Positions 34,264 through 43,264 of a DNA stretch of 64,000 bases are shown here, piece after piece. The notes under the pieces are model-generated. The model was not told the origin of the DNA and did no database searches. It saw only the letters and a list, made by a program, of their open reading frames with translations. Numbering within the stretch: position 1 is the first letter of the stretch; every line of letters begins with the position of its first letter. Position numbers and translations under genes: made by a program. Source of the stretch: Fontibacillus puldeungensis (GTDB taxonomy: Bacteria > Bacillota > Bacilli > Paenibacillales > Paenibacillaceae); assembly GCF_042678945.1 (NCBI RefSeq), contig NZ_JBHTLM010000016.1, positions 49,143 to 113,142 on the forward strand. The letters are read 5' to 3'.

Positions 34264-35625
34264 TTACTCCTTAGCCTCTTCTTCCCCTTCGGCCGGCTGA
34301 TTAGGCAGCTTGGATACTTTCACGCGAGTAATCCGCAAGCGCCCGGATTCCTCAACCTCGAACAAGAAGCTTCCAACCTGGACCTTTTTCCCTTTCGCCG
34401 GGGCACCTTCCAGTTCCTTGAACAGCCAGCCCCCGATGGAATCGACCTCTTCGTCCTCAATCGTGCTGCCGATCAAATCGTTCACATCCTCAATCAGCAG
34501 CCGACCATCCACCGAATAGGCACCTTCCGCCAGTTTTTCCACCTCGGGCCGCTCATCCTCAAACTCATCATGCAGATCCCCGACGATTTCCTCTAAAATG
34601 TCCTCAGCGGTCAAAAGCCCTGCCGTTCCGCCATATTCATCTACAACGAGGGTTAGCTGAGAGTGCTTCTTCTGCATCAAGCGCAGAACGTGACTAACCT
34701 CCATGGACTCCGGCACATTAAGAATTGGACGGACCATCTCCGCTAAATTTTCCGAGTGCTCAGGTTCCGGCAGCAGCAGGTCCGTAATATGTACAAAACC
34801 GATAATCTGGTCCTTATCCTCCACCGCAACGGGATAACGGGAATGCTTCGTTTCCGTCACGATTTTCATATTTTCTTCCCAGCTGAGATTTGTAAACAAG
34901 CAATCCATGTCCGTACGGGGGAGCATGACCTCTCTGGCAAGCATGTCGGAGAAATCGAAAATATTGTCCATCAGCTTCATTTCGTCTTTATCAATAACGC
35001 CGCTCTTGGCGCTCTGATTCATGAGGATACGAATTTCCTCCTCGGAGTGGGCCGCTTCGCTTTCACTGGCAGGTTCAATCCCGATGAGATGAAGTGCCCC
35101 GTTCGCCGCCGTATTCAGCAGCCAGATGACAGGCTTGAACACTTTATAGAACATAAGGAGCGGCGCAGACAGCCATAACGAGGCTTCCTCCGTTTTCTGA
35201 ATCGCCAAGGATTTAGGCGCCAGCTCTCCCACTACAATGTGCAAGAACGTAATGATCGAAAAACCGACGACCACCGATATCGTGGAGATCAATCTCGAAT
35301 CCGATACACCTAATTGATGCATGAGGGGCTCGATCAGCAATTCGGATACGGCCGGCTCCCCGACCCAGCCTAGGCCAAGGGAAGCCAGGGTAATGCCTAG
35401 CTGAGTGGCTGATAAATAGGTATCCAGCTTTTTGTTCACCCTCAGTGCGTAGCTGGCGCGACGGTTTCCTTCCCGTGCCAGCTGGGTGAGCCTGGATTGC
35501 CGAACCTTCACGAGCGAAAACTCGGCAGCAACAAAAAAGCCGTTTAGAAATACTAGGACGAATACAATGACTAAATTAAAGAGCAATTTGCCTACTTCAA
35601 ACTCAGTGTGACCGTCAAGTGGCAC
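34264..35625 (-). CDS. CNNM/CorC-type transporter with CBS domains (hemolysin C family)
   Basis: A 453-residue protein: a DUF21 membrane domain with four helices (about 15-205), a CBS pair (about 225-340, motif MLPRTDMDCLF...SRYPV) and a C-terminal CorC/HlyC domain. Relatives in Bacillus (YhdP, YugS and YqhB types) are linked to magnesium export or magnesium tolerance; which ion is moved here is not shown. The start is GTG with AGAGG. It is the last gene of a leftward run and begins 16 bases after the radical-SAM gene. Confidence 0.85.
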   Translation of the reverse strand: MPLDGHTEFEVGKLLFNLVIVFVLVFLNGFFVAAEFSLVKVRQSRLTQLAREGNRRASYALRVNKKLDTYLSATQLGITLASLGLGWVGEPAVSELLIEPLMHQLGVSDSRLISTISVVVGFSIITFLHIVVGELAPKSLAIQKTEEASLWLSAPLLMFYKVFKPVIWLLNTAANGALHLIGIEPASESEAAHSEEEIRILMNQSAKSGVIDKDEMKLMDNIFDFSDMLAREVMLPRTDMDCLFTNLSWEENMKIVTETKHSRYPVAVEDKDQIIGFVHITDLLLPEPEHSENLAEMVRPILNVPESMEVSHVLRLMQKKHSQLTLVVDEYGGTAGLLTAEDILEEIVGDLHDEFEDERPEVEKLAEGAYSVDGRLLIEDVNDLIGSTIEDEEVDSIGGWLFKELEGAPAKGKKVQVGSFLFEVEESGRLRITRVKVSKLPNQPAEGEEEAKE

Positions 35626-35641
35626 AAAAAACGCCTCTTTT

Positions 35642-36784
35642 CTATGTGGTTATTGCTTGGCGAGTTTTAAAATCAATATCCTTATAATACATATCGGCAA
35701 CGAGCAGATTCGGCCCGCAGCAATTGGCGATGTCGCAGTAACAATTTACAGTTTGATTCAGCGGATGCTCCATTTGCCACTTTTCGAAAATGTCGTCGAG
35801 TCGGTCCTTCTGTACATTTCCGAAGGCTGGAATCGCAGCGAAATCCGTTACGAACACATCTCCTGTAAACAGGTTTACATTTACTCGATTTCGTCCGTCC
35901 GGGTCATTGCGAACCGTCACATTAGGCTCCTTGCGAAGACGGCGGAGCAAAGAAATATCTTCCTGATCGGAGTTGCATGCAAAGAACGGCAATGTCCCGA
36001 ACAGCATCCAAATGGAGGAATCGCGCGTATCGAGCAGATGATGTATCGCCCTGCGCATGTCATCCAGCGATAATACCGGCAGATGCTCGGCAAAATCAGC
36101 CGCATACATCGGATGAACCTCATGTCTTTGGCAGCCCATTTCGACGATCAACTGGTGGATTTCCTGAAGCTTCTCATGTGTTCTATAATTGATCATCGTT
36201 TCGGCGGATATGAACATGCCTGCCTCACTAAGCCTTCGCGTATTTTCCATCATCGCCTGATACAGCCTCGCAGTCGCTTCACGTTTTACGGGATGACCAC
36301 TTCGGGCGAATCCAACTTCATGAAAATCCGCTTCATTCGTATAGTTAAAGGAAATATGCATCACATCCAAATAAGGAAGCAGCGGCTCGTAGCGATTATA
36401 ATCCAACGTCAAGTTCGAATTGATTTGTGAACGAACCCCTCGTTCCTTTGCATACTTCAGGATCGGGATGATTTTTTCCTCTACGGTCCGTTTCCGAAAC
36501 GTAGGCTCGCCCCCTGTAATACTGATCGTTTGCAAATGCTCGACTTGATCCAGCATGTTCAGAATCATCGAAAGAGGCAACTGCTCCGGTTCAGTCATCA
36601 CAAGACTGTCACCAACCGCACAATGCTCACAGCGCATGTTGCACAAATTCGTTATTGTCATCTCTACGCTGGTCAGCCTATGCCGACCAAATTGGCGAAG
36701 CGATTGCATAGGGTCCCACGGGTCATAAGCCGGACTTATGAGCCGATCTTCGGCACCCTTGTTCTCGTTGGGCCATTTTTTCAA
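35642..36784 (-). CDS. Radical-SAM protein of the YfkAB type
   Basis: A 380-residue radical S-adenosylmethionine protein. The [4Fe-4S]-binding triad is CNMRCEHC (about residues 48-55), followed by the GGEP SAM motif. A Cys-rich C-terminus (CYCDIANCCGPN) could hold a second cluster. It matches the single-polypeptide Firmicute protein called YfkAB, whose reaction is unknown to me. It overlaps the upstream HD-GYP gene by 4 bases, so the two are cotranslated. Confidence 0.82.
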   Translation of the reverse strand: MKKWPNENKGAEDRLISPAYDPWDPMQSLRQFGRHRLTSVEMTITNLCNMRCEHCAVGDSLVMTEPEQLPLSMILNMLDQVEHLQTISITGGEPTFRKRTVEEKIIPILKYAKERGVRSQINSNLTLDYNRYEPLLPYLDVMHISFNYTNEADFHEVGFARSGHPVKREATARLYQAMMENTRRLSEAGMFISAETMINYRTHEKLQEIHQLIVEMGCQRHEVHPMYAADFAEHLPVLSLDDMRRAIHHLLDTRDSSIWMLFGTLPFFACNSDQEDISLLRRLRKEPNVTVRNDPDGRNRVNVNLFTGDVFVTDFAAIPAFGNVQKDRLDDIFEKWQMEHPLNQTVNCYCDIANCCGPNLLVADMYYKDIDFKTRQAITT

Positions 36785-37896
36785 GAGTTCACCACCGTTT
36801 CCAGGCCATCCACCTCAGTAACGACGACAGAATGAATGACCGATAAATCTATTTCATAAGGAGATTTTAAGTCTACACCCGTAGGATCGGTCAACACGCG
36901 CACGACGGGTCTCTGCGGCATATGCCCGTGAATCTTGGCTACCACGCCAACCTCACCGGTACTTAATTTTACCGTCATGCCCATAGGATAAATGGCTACC
37001 CGGTCGCGAAACAACTCCAGCTTCGACTTCTCGTACCAGTGCCCGCATCCGGTGTATAGAACCTCCAGGGCTTGATGCGGCAGCATCGGCGAATGATAGA
37101 CGCGGTGCGTCGTCATTGCATCATATGCATCTGTGATGGCAATCCACTTGGCAAATTCATGGATTTCATCGTCACGAATGCCCCGAGGATAACCACTACC
37201 GTCTATTTTCTCATGATGCTGGTAAGCGCAATGTGCAGAGAGCAAGGGAATTCCCGGCTCATCCTTAAGCATCTTGAAACCAATCTCAGGATGCTGCTTG
37301 ATTTGCTCAAATTCCTCAGCGGTTAAACTTGAGGGCTTGTTAAGTAGCTCTAACGGAAGCTTCGTTTTCCCTATATCATGCAGCAAGGCGCCTAAACCAA
37401 GCAATGTCAGTTCTTCTTTGTTGTAGCCATGAATTTGCCCCAGTAACAACGTATAGACGCATACGTTCAAAGAATGGCGATACAGATAATGGTCCATGCT
37501 GTTAATGTTCATCATCATGATCATCGCATCGTCCCGAGAGCTAAGATCGTCCAAAATCGACTCGACTACACTCGCGAAGGTTTTGCCCAAATAAGGATAG
37601 ACCATCCCCTTAATCGTAGGCCCTGATAGCTTGCGAAAATTCGTTCGAATCTCTCCCAGCGCACGTCGCTGCGTCTCTTCCTCGATCATTTCTTGAACGA
37701 CAATGTCATCTGTACGAGCATCGGCAATATACACGAACTCCAAGCCGTGATGCTTTAACCGCCGAATAATCGCATCGGTTAATTCCGCATTTTCGGACAG
37801 GAGAATAATACCGTCCTCATTATAAATCTTTTTTCCTAATTTCATTCCGGCTCGCAGAGATCCGATAGGTATTAACCGCAAACAATCCACTTCCAT
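36781..37896 (-). CDS. HD-GYP phosphodiesterase
   Basis: A 371-residue protein with an N-terminal regulatory region (about 1-100) and an intact HD-GYP domain (about 125-300): HSLNVCVYTLLL, LLHDIGKTKLP, HHEKIDGSGYPRG and DAYDAMTTHR. All metal ligands are present, so cyclic-di-GMP hydrolysis is expected. A short beta domain follows (about 305-371). The gene lies between uppP and the radical-SAM gene in one leftward run. A paralogue with a damaged active site lies at 41241. Confidence 0.87.
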   Translation of the reverse strand: MEVDCLRLIPIGSLRAGMKLGKKIYNEDGIILLSENAELTDAIIRRLKHHGLEFVYIADARTDDIVVQEMIEEETQRRALGEIRTNFRKLSGPTIKGMVYPYLGKTFASVVESILDDLSSRDDAMIMMMNINSMDHYLYRHSLNVCVYTLLLGQIHGYNKEELTLLGLGALLHDIGKTKLPLELLNKPSSLTAEEFEQIKQHPEIGFKMLKDEPGIPLLSAHCAYQHHEKIDGSGYPRGIRDDEIHEFAKWIAITDAYDAMTTHRVYHSPMLPHQALEVLYTGCGHWYEKSKLELFRDRVAIYPMGMTVKLSTGEVGVVAKIHGHMPQRPVVRVLTDPTGVDLKSPYEIDLSVIHSVVVTEVDGLETVVNS

Positions 37897-37966
37897 CTCA
37901 GTAAATTTTCCATAGTATTGGGATTGCAGCTTATTAAGGATAAACTATTTTTTCGTAAGGTCACGC

Positions 37967-38800
37967 TTAACGCATAATAAATATCCAGAATAAAGCAGCA
38001 AGGATAAATCTATAGTATGCAAAATGGCGCAGCTGAATTTTCTGAATCAACTTCAAGAAAGCCAAAACAACGATATACGCGACGATAAAAGCAATGACAA
38101 AGCCTATCAGGAAATAGCCTATTGTCCCGGAGGTCAAATACCGAAAAGAATCCAGCATCTCATACCCTGAAACGGCGCACATAATTGGAACGGCAATGAG
38201 GAAGGAGAAATCCGCCGAAGCCTTATAGCTGGCCCCGCTGAGCATCCCCCCGGCAATCGTCGAACCGGAACGTGAGAAACCCGGCCACAATACGGATATG
38301 CACTGGTACAAGCCGATAAGAAGCGCCTGCTTGTAGCTCAGTTGGTCGATGTCCTCCGCCGTTACGTTCGCTTTATTTTTGGAGAACCATTCGGCAAAAA
38401 TCATAAACACGCCACCGACCACCAAAGCCCACAGCACTGTATGCGAACTAAACAATCCTTTGATGAAATCCCGGAAGAAGAAGCCTACCAGCAAAGCTGG
38501 CATAATTCCTAAAATAACATGGATCAAATCAAGACGCCGATTCGGCAAATATTTGCTTTTGCTGACTACTGTAACTTTTTTGTTTAAGCCAAGCAGGTTC
38601 AAAATCCGCTCCCGGTATACCCAGGCGATTGCTAATATCGCACCCAGCTGAATTACGATTTCATAGGTTTTCATTACGGGTGATTGATCATCATAACCGA
38701 GCAGCTTGGCTGTCAAAATCATATGTCCTGTCGAGGACACGGGAATAAACTCCGTCAAACCTTCCACGATCGCTAAAATAACTGCAACTATTAAACTCAT
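37967..38800 (-). CDS. uppP: Undecaprenyl-diphosphate phosphatase (UppP/BacA)
   Basis: A 277-residue integral membrane protein that recycles the cell-wall lipid carrier by removing a phosphate from undecaprenyl diphosphate and can confer bacitracin resistance. Diagnostic motifs are EGLTEFIPVSSTGH near the N-terminus and PGFSRSG in the second half. Start ATG with CAGGAGG. It lies 26 bases after the nucleotidase gene, probably in one transcript. Confidence 0.95.
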   Translation of the reverse strand: MSLIVAVILAIVEGLTEFIPVSSTGHMILTAKLLGYDDQSPVMKTYEIVIQLGAILAIAWVYRERILNLLGLNKKVTVVSKSKYLPNRRLDLIHVILGIMPALLVGFFFRDFIKGLFSSHTVLWALVVGGVFMIFAEWFSKNKANVTAEDIDQLSYKQALLIGLYQCISVLWPGFSRSGSTIAGGMLSGASYKASADFSFLIAVPIMCAVSGYEMLDSFRYLTSGTIGYFLIGFVIAFIVAYIVVLAFLKLIQKIQLRHFAYYRFILAALFWIFIMR

Positions 38801-38826
38801 TCAATCCTCCTGATTTGGTGTGACAT

Positions 38827-40278
38827 CTATACTTCCTTGGTGTTGATCTTAGTCCAACGAGGAGTAAAGCAGTTCTCGACCGCCCCCGCTGTTTGCAGCT
38901 CCATTCGGAGCAAATCCCGCAAAAAATCGGGCAGCATGAACTCTTTGTGACTGCCATTTTTCAGTCTCTCATAACCGATGCCGAACGAAAACATATCGAG
39001 CGTTCCGACATCGTAGGATTGCTCCTCCAAAAGCGGGGTGCCTGAGATGCTCGCTTGTACAATCCGGTGGTAGGGCTGGGCTGTTGGATCATAGATAATG
39101 TCCAAACCGTCAACACAAATGCCCCCAAGCACTTTCCCTCTAAATCCGAATCCGAAGATGACCTTCTCCGTCACATCGTCCAAAAGTGATTCCTCGAGGC
39201 TATAGAGAATATCCTTACCTTCTACCCGCATTCGGCAAGGGTTTATCGGCGATGGACAGCGCTCGTGCAGCATACCCAAGCTGATTTCCCCCGCCGGTAG
39301 ACCGGCTAATAACTGACCGCTGTTTACTAACGAAAAGTCACTACCCGTAAACCTTCTTACCGCTTGTGCCAGCAAGTTGCCAAAAGGGGATTCTGAAGCA
39401 TAATCAATCGACAACTCTTTTGCCGTAACGGCTACCCCTCGGCTCAGTTGAGCTTTTGCGGTTTCCCTGCTCTGCTCAATCGCCTGCTGGACTTTGTCCA
39501 GAGCAGGCCCCTCCTCTACAGGAAGACATATCCCGTTCATTCTGAAGGGAAGGTCCACGTCAGGTCTGCTAAAGACTTCGATTTTCCCTAAGTAACGGCC
39601 GAATTTACCCGCAGCAGTTATCGTCGTTGAACCGATAACTAGGGGCTCCTCCAATAGATGGTGTGTATGTCCGCCAATGATGAGATCGATTCCCGGCACG
39701 GTCTCCGCAAGCTCCTTGTCAATCGGCAGACCCAGATGTGACATAACCACTATAAGATCCACTTCGCTGCGAAGCTGCTGAACAGACTTCGCGATCGTTT
39801 CTCGAGGATCTAATGCCATGAGGCCAAGCAGATCATAAAAATCCGCAAAGGCTGCAGTCGCCCCAATGAGCCCAACTCGAAAGCTGCCCTTGTTCACAAC
39901 CAAGTGTGGGCTCATCCATGTGGGAAGGGCTCCCGTCCTTTTTTCTAAAATGTTCCCACATACGACAGGACTGCGGAGTCCACCGTAAGCCTCTTTCAAC
40001 AAGTCAGGTGTAAAAGTCAGCCCCTCGTTGTTCCCGATAGTAACTGCATCGTATTCTGTCAAATTGAGTACATCGATGTTGGCCTGTCCCATCGTTCCTT
40101 CCGTCTCAGGCGCCGCCCGATCCATATGATCACCGATATCGAGAACAAGCGTAGGGCCTGGAGCCTGGGCCCGCAATTCATCAATCATCGATGCGATGCG
40201 TCCCATCGCGCCGAAATGACTATGTATGTCGTTTGTAAAAAGTATCGTCAATATCTCCTGGTTCATATCCGGCATCAT
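38827..40278 (-). CDS. Metallophosphatase / 5'-nucleotidase family protein (YunD-like)
   Basis: A 483-residue protein with an N-terminal calcineurin-like domain (FTNDIHSHFG, LDIGDHMDR, TIGNNEG, GGHTHHL) and a C-terminal 5'-nucleotidase domain (about 290-480). The usual GNHE is GNNEG, as I recall for the YunD subgroup. No signal peptide is seen, so it is probably cytosolic, unlike periplasmic UshA. The ATG at 40278 follows AAGGGGGG; the longer frame has no ribosome site. Substrate could be a nucleotide or a nucleotide sugar such as UDP-glucose. Confidence 0.82.
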   Translation of the reverse strand: MMPDMNQEILTILFTNDIHSHFGAMGRIASMIDELRAQAPGPTLVLDIGDHMDRAAPETEGTMGQANIDVLNLTEYDAVTIGNNEGLTFTPDLLKEAYGGLRSPVVCGNILEKRTGALPTWMSPHLVVNKGSFRVGLIGATAAFADFYDLLGLMALDPRETIAKSVQQLRSEVDLIVVMSHLGLPIDKELAETVPGIDLIIGGHTHHLLEEPLVIGSTTITAAGKFGRYLGKIEVFSRPDVDLPFRMNGICLPVEEGPALDKVQQAIEQSRETAKAQLSRGVAVTAKELSIDYASESPFGNLLAQAVRRFTGSDFSLVNSGQLLAGLPAGEISLGMLHERCPSPINPCRMRVEGKDILYSLEESLLDDVTEKVIFGFGFRGKVLGGICVDGLDIIYDPTAQPYHRIVQASISGTPLLEEQSYDVGTLDMFSFGIGYERLKNGSHKEFMLPDFLRDLLRMELQTAGAVENCFTPRWTKINTKEV

Positions 40279-40415
40279 GAATTGCCCCCCTTGCCTTTTC
40301 TGCAAAAACCGGCCTATTCTAAATTTTAGAGTTCAAATAGTATTATATACCTTAAAATTGATCATTGTCTTGTCTTAATGATATATTACTAACAAACAAT
40401 TCCAAGGAGATAGTT

Positions 40416-41162
40416 ATGATATTGAAAATCGCTCTTTTTGCTGGACTAGCCGACCGGATCGGCACATCCAGCTTAAATTTCACATATCCACACGACACGG
40501 TAACCGCCGATAAATTAAAAGAGGCTTTAGCTGAGGAATATCCATCCGCCGCCCAGCTCATCGCAGTTTCCTTTGTGGCTATAAATCAGGAGTATGCTTC
40601 AGGAAACGTTCTGATCACCGAACAAGACGAAGTCGCTTTGATTCCGCCCGTTTCCGGGGGACAGCCGACCGACGAGTACGATGAGAATCCAAACATAGAT
40701 GAGCTTTACACCATTACAACCCATCCCATTTCCGTTGAGGAGGTCACTCGCCAGGTCATCACCCCAGCTCATGGCGCTGCGCTAACCTTTACCGGTACGA
40801 CACGAGAATGGACGGATGGGCGTCGAACGGTGCACCTGGAATACGAAGCCTATGTTCCAATGGCTTTGGCCAAACTTCGGCAGATCGGTGCAGAAATCGG
40901 TGAACAGTGGCCGGGGTCGTGCTGTGCAATCTGCCACCGAATAGGTAACGTAGGAATCGCCGAGATTAGCGTCGTTATCGCCGTCTCCTCTCCTCACCGG
41001 GACAGCTGCTATGAAGCGAGCAGATATGCTATCGAACGTCTTAAACAAATAGTCCCTATTTGGAAAAAAGAAATGTGGGAAGACGGCTCAGAATGGAAAG
41101 GACATGGTCTCGGTCCCTGGAATCCTTCTGTTCCCGGTTCTTTTTCTTCGGAAAGCAAATAA
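40416..41162 (+). CDS. Fused molybdopterin synthase, MoaD-MoaE (MoaX-like)
   Basis: A 248-residue fusion. Residues 1-82 are MoaD, the small sulfur-carrier subunit, ending in PPVSGG (Gly81-Gly82). After a short acidic linker, residues 95-248 are MoaE, the large subunit (TFTGTTREW, EAYVPMALAKL, HRIGNVGI, PIWKKE). In separate subunits the C-terminal Gly-Gly carries the thiocarboxylate, so the fusion must be cleaved after Gly82, as reported for mycobacterial MoaX, or work otherwise. AAGGAG precedes the ATG at 40416. No other molybdenum-cofactor genes are in the window. Confidence 0.88.
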   Translation: MILKIALFAGLADRIGTSSLNFTYPHDTVTADKLKEALAEEYPSAAQLIAVSFVAINQEYASGNVLITEQDEVALIPPVSGGQPTDEYDENPNIDELYTITTHPISVEEVTRQVITPAHGAALTFTGTTREWTDGRRTVHLEYEAYVPMALAKLRQIGAEIGEQWPGSCCAICHRIGNVGIAEISVVIAVSSPHRDSCYEASRYAIERLKQIVPIWKKEMWEDGSEWKGHGLGPWNPSVPGSFSSESK

Positions 41163-41240
41163 GTTCGGCAAACAACTACAAATATCGTTGTCACCCCATT
41201 TATTTCCTGTTATATTTAAAGAAAATCAGGAGATTATGAG

Positions 41241-42299
41241 GTGGCATCGTCATTGAAAGTACATATCATGGAACTTCACCCCGGCGATCGTCTTCAGGAG
41301 GACATTTTCAACCGTTTTGGTGTACTCGTTTTGCAAAAAGGCACGGACTTGACCAGTGACGCCATTGTAAGGCTAATCCAGCATGGTACTGACTACGTGG
41401 ATATCGAACCGAAGCTAGTTCCTCAGAGCAAGCCTTCGTTATCAGATCCCGAGTTGCCTGCGTACAAAGTGAAACCGTTCCTAGACGAAGCTATAGACGG
41501 ATTCGAGGAAATTTTTCTGGAAGCGCTATCGAGCGGTACATTTAACGACACCAAGGTAGATCAGCTATTAGAGCCAATGGTCAGTCAACTGGTAGGTCAA
41601 AAAGACGTCGTTTCTCTGCTGCTCCTATTAAACGACGATGACAACTACACCTACAATCACTCCATGCAGGTTGGCATGCTTTCTTATTATATAGCCTCTT
41701 GGCTTGGTTATCCAAAAGAAGAAGCCTATAAAGCGGGGAAAGCCGGCTATTTGATCGATATCGGAAAGTGCAAAATTCCTCATGAAATTTTGTCTAAGCC
41801 AGGTAAACTAACATCAGAAGAGTTCGAAGAAGTGAAAAAACATACGATTTACGGTTACGATATCATCATGAACTCAACCGGAGATGAACTCACCGCGCTA
41901 GTCGCCTTACAGCATCATGAACGTGAGGACGGTAGTGGCTATCCGGACGGCCTCCGGGACAGAGAGATACACCCCTTCGCTAAAATTGCCGCGGTTGCTG
42001 ACGTCTACACGGCCATGACCTCGAACCGGGTATACCAATCAAAACAGGAGCTACTAGCCGTACTTCAAGAGCTTAACACGCTTAGCTTCGGAAAACTGAA
42101 CCCTGAGCCGACACAGGCACTCATCAATCACATGCTGCCAAACTTCATCGGCAAAAAGGTACTGCTTAACTCAGGTGAAGTTGGATCGATCGTGATGACG
42201 AATCAGTTGGACTTCTTCCGTCCACTTGTACAAACCGATGCTCGTTTTATTGATTTGTCCAAAGAGCGTCAAACCTTGATTGCAGAAGTTTATTTGTAA
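41241..42299 (+). CDS. HD-GYP family protein lacking the metal-binding His of the HD pair
   Basis: A 352-residue HD-GYP protein. The first conserved His (NHSMQVGM), the HH block and the GYP motif (HHEREDGSGYPDG) are present, but the HD pair reads LIDIGKCKIP: Ile stands where His should be, while the Asp is kept. A metal ligand is therefore missing, and cyclic-di-GMP hydrolysis is doubtful; it may act as a sensor or binding protein. The start is GTG with CAGGAG; an ATG at 41236 is in another frame. It is a distant paralogue of 36781-37896. Confidence 0.82.
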   Translation: MASSLKVHIMELHPGDRLQEDIFNRFGVLVLQKGTDLTSDAIVRLIQHGTDYVDIEPKLVPQSKPSLSDPELPAYKVKPFLDEAIDGFEEIFLEALSSGTFNDTKVDQLLEPMVSQLVGQKDVVSLLLLLNDDDNYTYNHSMQVGMLSYYIASWLGYPKEEAYKAGKAGYLIDIGKCKIPHEILSKPGKLTSEEFEEVKKHTIYGYDIIMNSTGDELTALVALQHHEREDGSGYPDGLRDREIHPFAKIAAVADVYTAMTSNRVYQSKQELLAVLQELNTLSFGKLNPEPTQALINHMLPNFIGKKVLLNSGEVGSIVMTNQLDFFRPLVQTDARFIDLSKERQTLIAEVYL

Positions 42300-42346
42300 T
42301 AATCACTATTTAATCATGGATTTCACTAAGCGAATAGGACAAATTT

Positions 42347-42378
42347 CTCGCCTTCAACCTCTTGAAGGCGAGTTTTTT
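42347..42378 (+). terminator. Factor-independent terminator
   Basis: CTCGCCTTCA pairs with TGAAGGCGAG around a 6-base loop and is followed by TTTTTT. It ends the HD-GYP-like gene. Confidence 0.88.
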
Positions 42379-42443
42379 GTGCCCAAACAACTCCAGCCCA
42401 TTTGTCATAGACTATAAGACAAAAAATGGAGGCTGATCAGGTT

Positions 42444-42782
42444 ATGCCTAACTACCGAATTATAGTTGATTTATCTGATCGTATGCTGTACCTGCTCGAT
42501 AACAATATAGTCGTCAGAGGCTTTCCGGTGGGTATCGGAACCATGCTAACACTGACTCCCCAAGGGGAATACTCCATTATCAATAAGGTCCCCAATCCTG
42601 GAGGCCCTTTTGGGGCGTTTTGGATGGGGCTATCAAGGCCGCACTACGGCATTCACGGAACCAACAATCCCTCCTCGATCGGAAAACAGGTTTCCCATGG
42701 CTGTATCCGAATGTACAACCAGGACGTCATTGCCTTGTCGCGTCTTGTTCCCATCGGAACCAGGGTCACCATTCGAAACTAG
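42444..42782 (+). CDS. Small L,D-transpeptidase (YkuD domain)
   Basis: A 112-residue protein that is only a YkuD catalytic domain. The active-site signature is complete: HGTNNPSSIG and SHGCIRM, with the Cys as nucleophile. The family makes 3-3 cross-links in peptidoglycan or attaches proteins to it. No signal peptide and no LysM domain are visible, which is short for a wall enzyme; similar short proteins occur in spore formers and could act during spore-wall formation. The ATG at 42444 was preferred because GGAGG lies upstream; 42426 is an alternative. It abuts the convergent HxlR gene with no bases between. Confidence 0.82.
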   Translation: MPNYRIIVDLSDRMLYLLDNNIVVRGFPVGIGTMLTLTPQGEYSIINKVPNPGGPFGAFWMGLSRPHYGIHGTNNPSSIGKQVSHGCIRMYNQDVIALSRLVPIGTRVTIRN

Positions 42783-43127
42783 TTAAAACTCTTGTTTCAA
42801 TTTCTGCTTCTTATGCAAAGTGTGTTTAGTCCCCCACTCATGCATCGCGTTTAAAATTGGCTCAAGACTCTTACCATATTCAGTAATGGAATATTCAACT
42901 TTAGGAGGAACAACTGGATAAACGACACGCTGAATAATATCCTCCTCTTCTAATTCCCTCAACTGGCTTGTCAACATCTTTTGAGTAATTCCAGGTATCC
43001 TCTGTTTTAGTTCACTAAATCTTAGTGGACTCTTCTTTATTAAGTGCAATAAAATTATTGGCTTCCACTTTCCAACTAATATCTCTAAAGCATCACTTAC
43101 ACTGCATAAATCCGGCTCCAATTCCAT
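42783..43127 (-). CDS. HxlR-family transcriptional regulator
   Basis: A 114-residue winged-helix regulator with the HxlR signature: CSVSDALEILVGKWKPIILL, LRFSELKQRIPGITQKMLT and ELEEEDIIQR. It has a Cys near the N-terminus at the position used for redox or electrophile sensing in YodB/HypR-like members. It is divergent from a flavin monooxygenase-like gene and a flavin reductase gene and probably controls them. Lower GC than the surrounding genes. Confidence 0.88.
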   Translation of the reverse strand: MELEPDLCSVSDALEILVGKWKPIILLHLIKKSPLRFSELKQRIPGITQKMLTSQLRELEEEDIIQRVVYPVVPPKVEYSITEYGKSLEPILNAMHEWGTKHTLHKKQKLKQEF

Positions 43128-43142
43128 CTATATGACCTCCAT

Positions 43143-43184
43143 AGTATCCTTTACTATACTATACCACTTTGAAGTGCGTACTTC
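43143..43184. promoter_or_regulatory. Candidate HxlR operators in the divergent promoter region
   Basis: Two inverted repeats lie between the HxlR gene and the LLM gene: AGTAT-N8-ATACT at 43143-43160 and the perfect GAAGTGCGTACTTC at 43171-43184. Either could be the HxlR site. No experiment or motif model supports a choice. Confidence 0.45.
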
Positions 43185-43264
43185 CGAAATAGGTGCTTAT
43201 GAGTAATACTAAAATTGTAGAATTAAAAAATAGAAGCAACTATATAAGGAAGGTTGAAGTAAAT

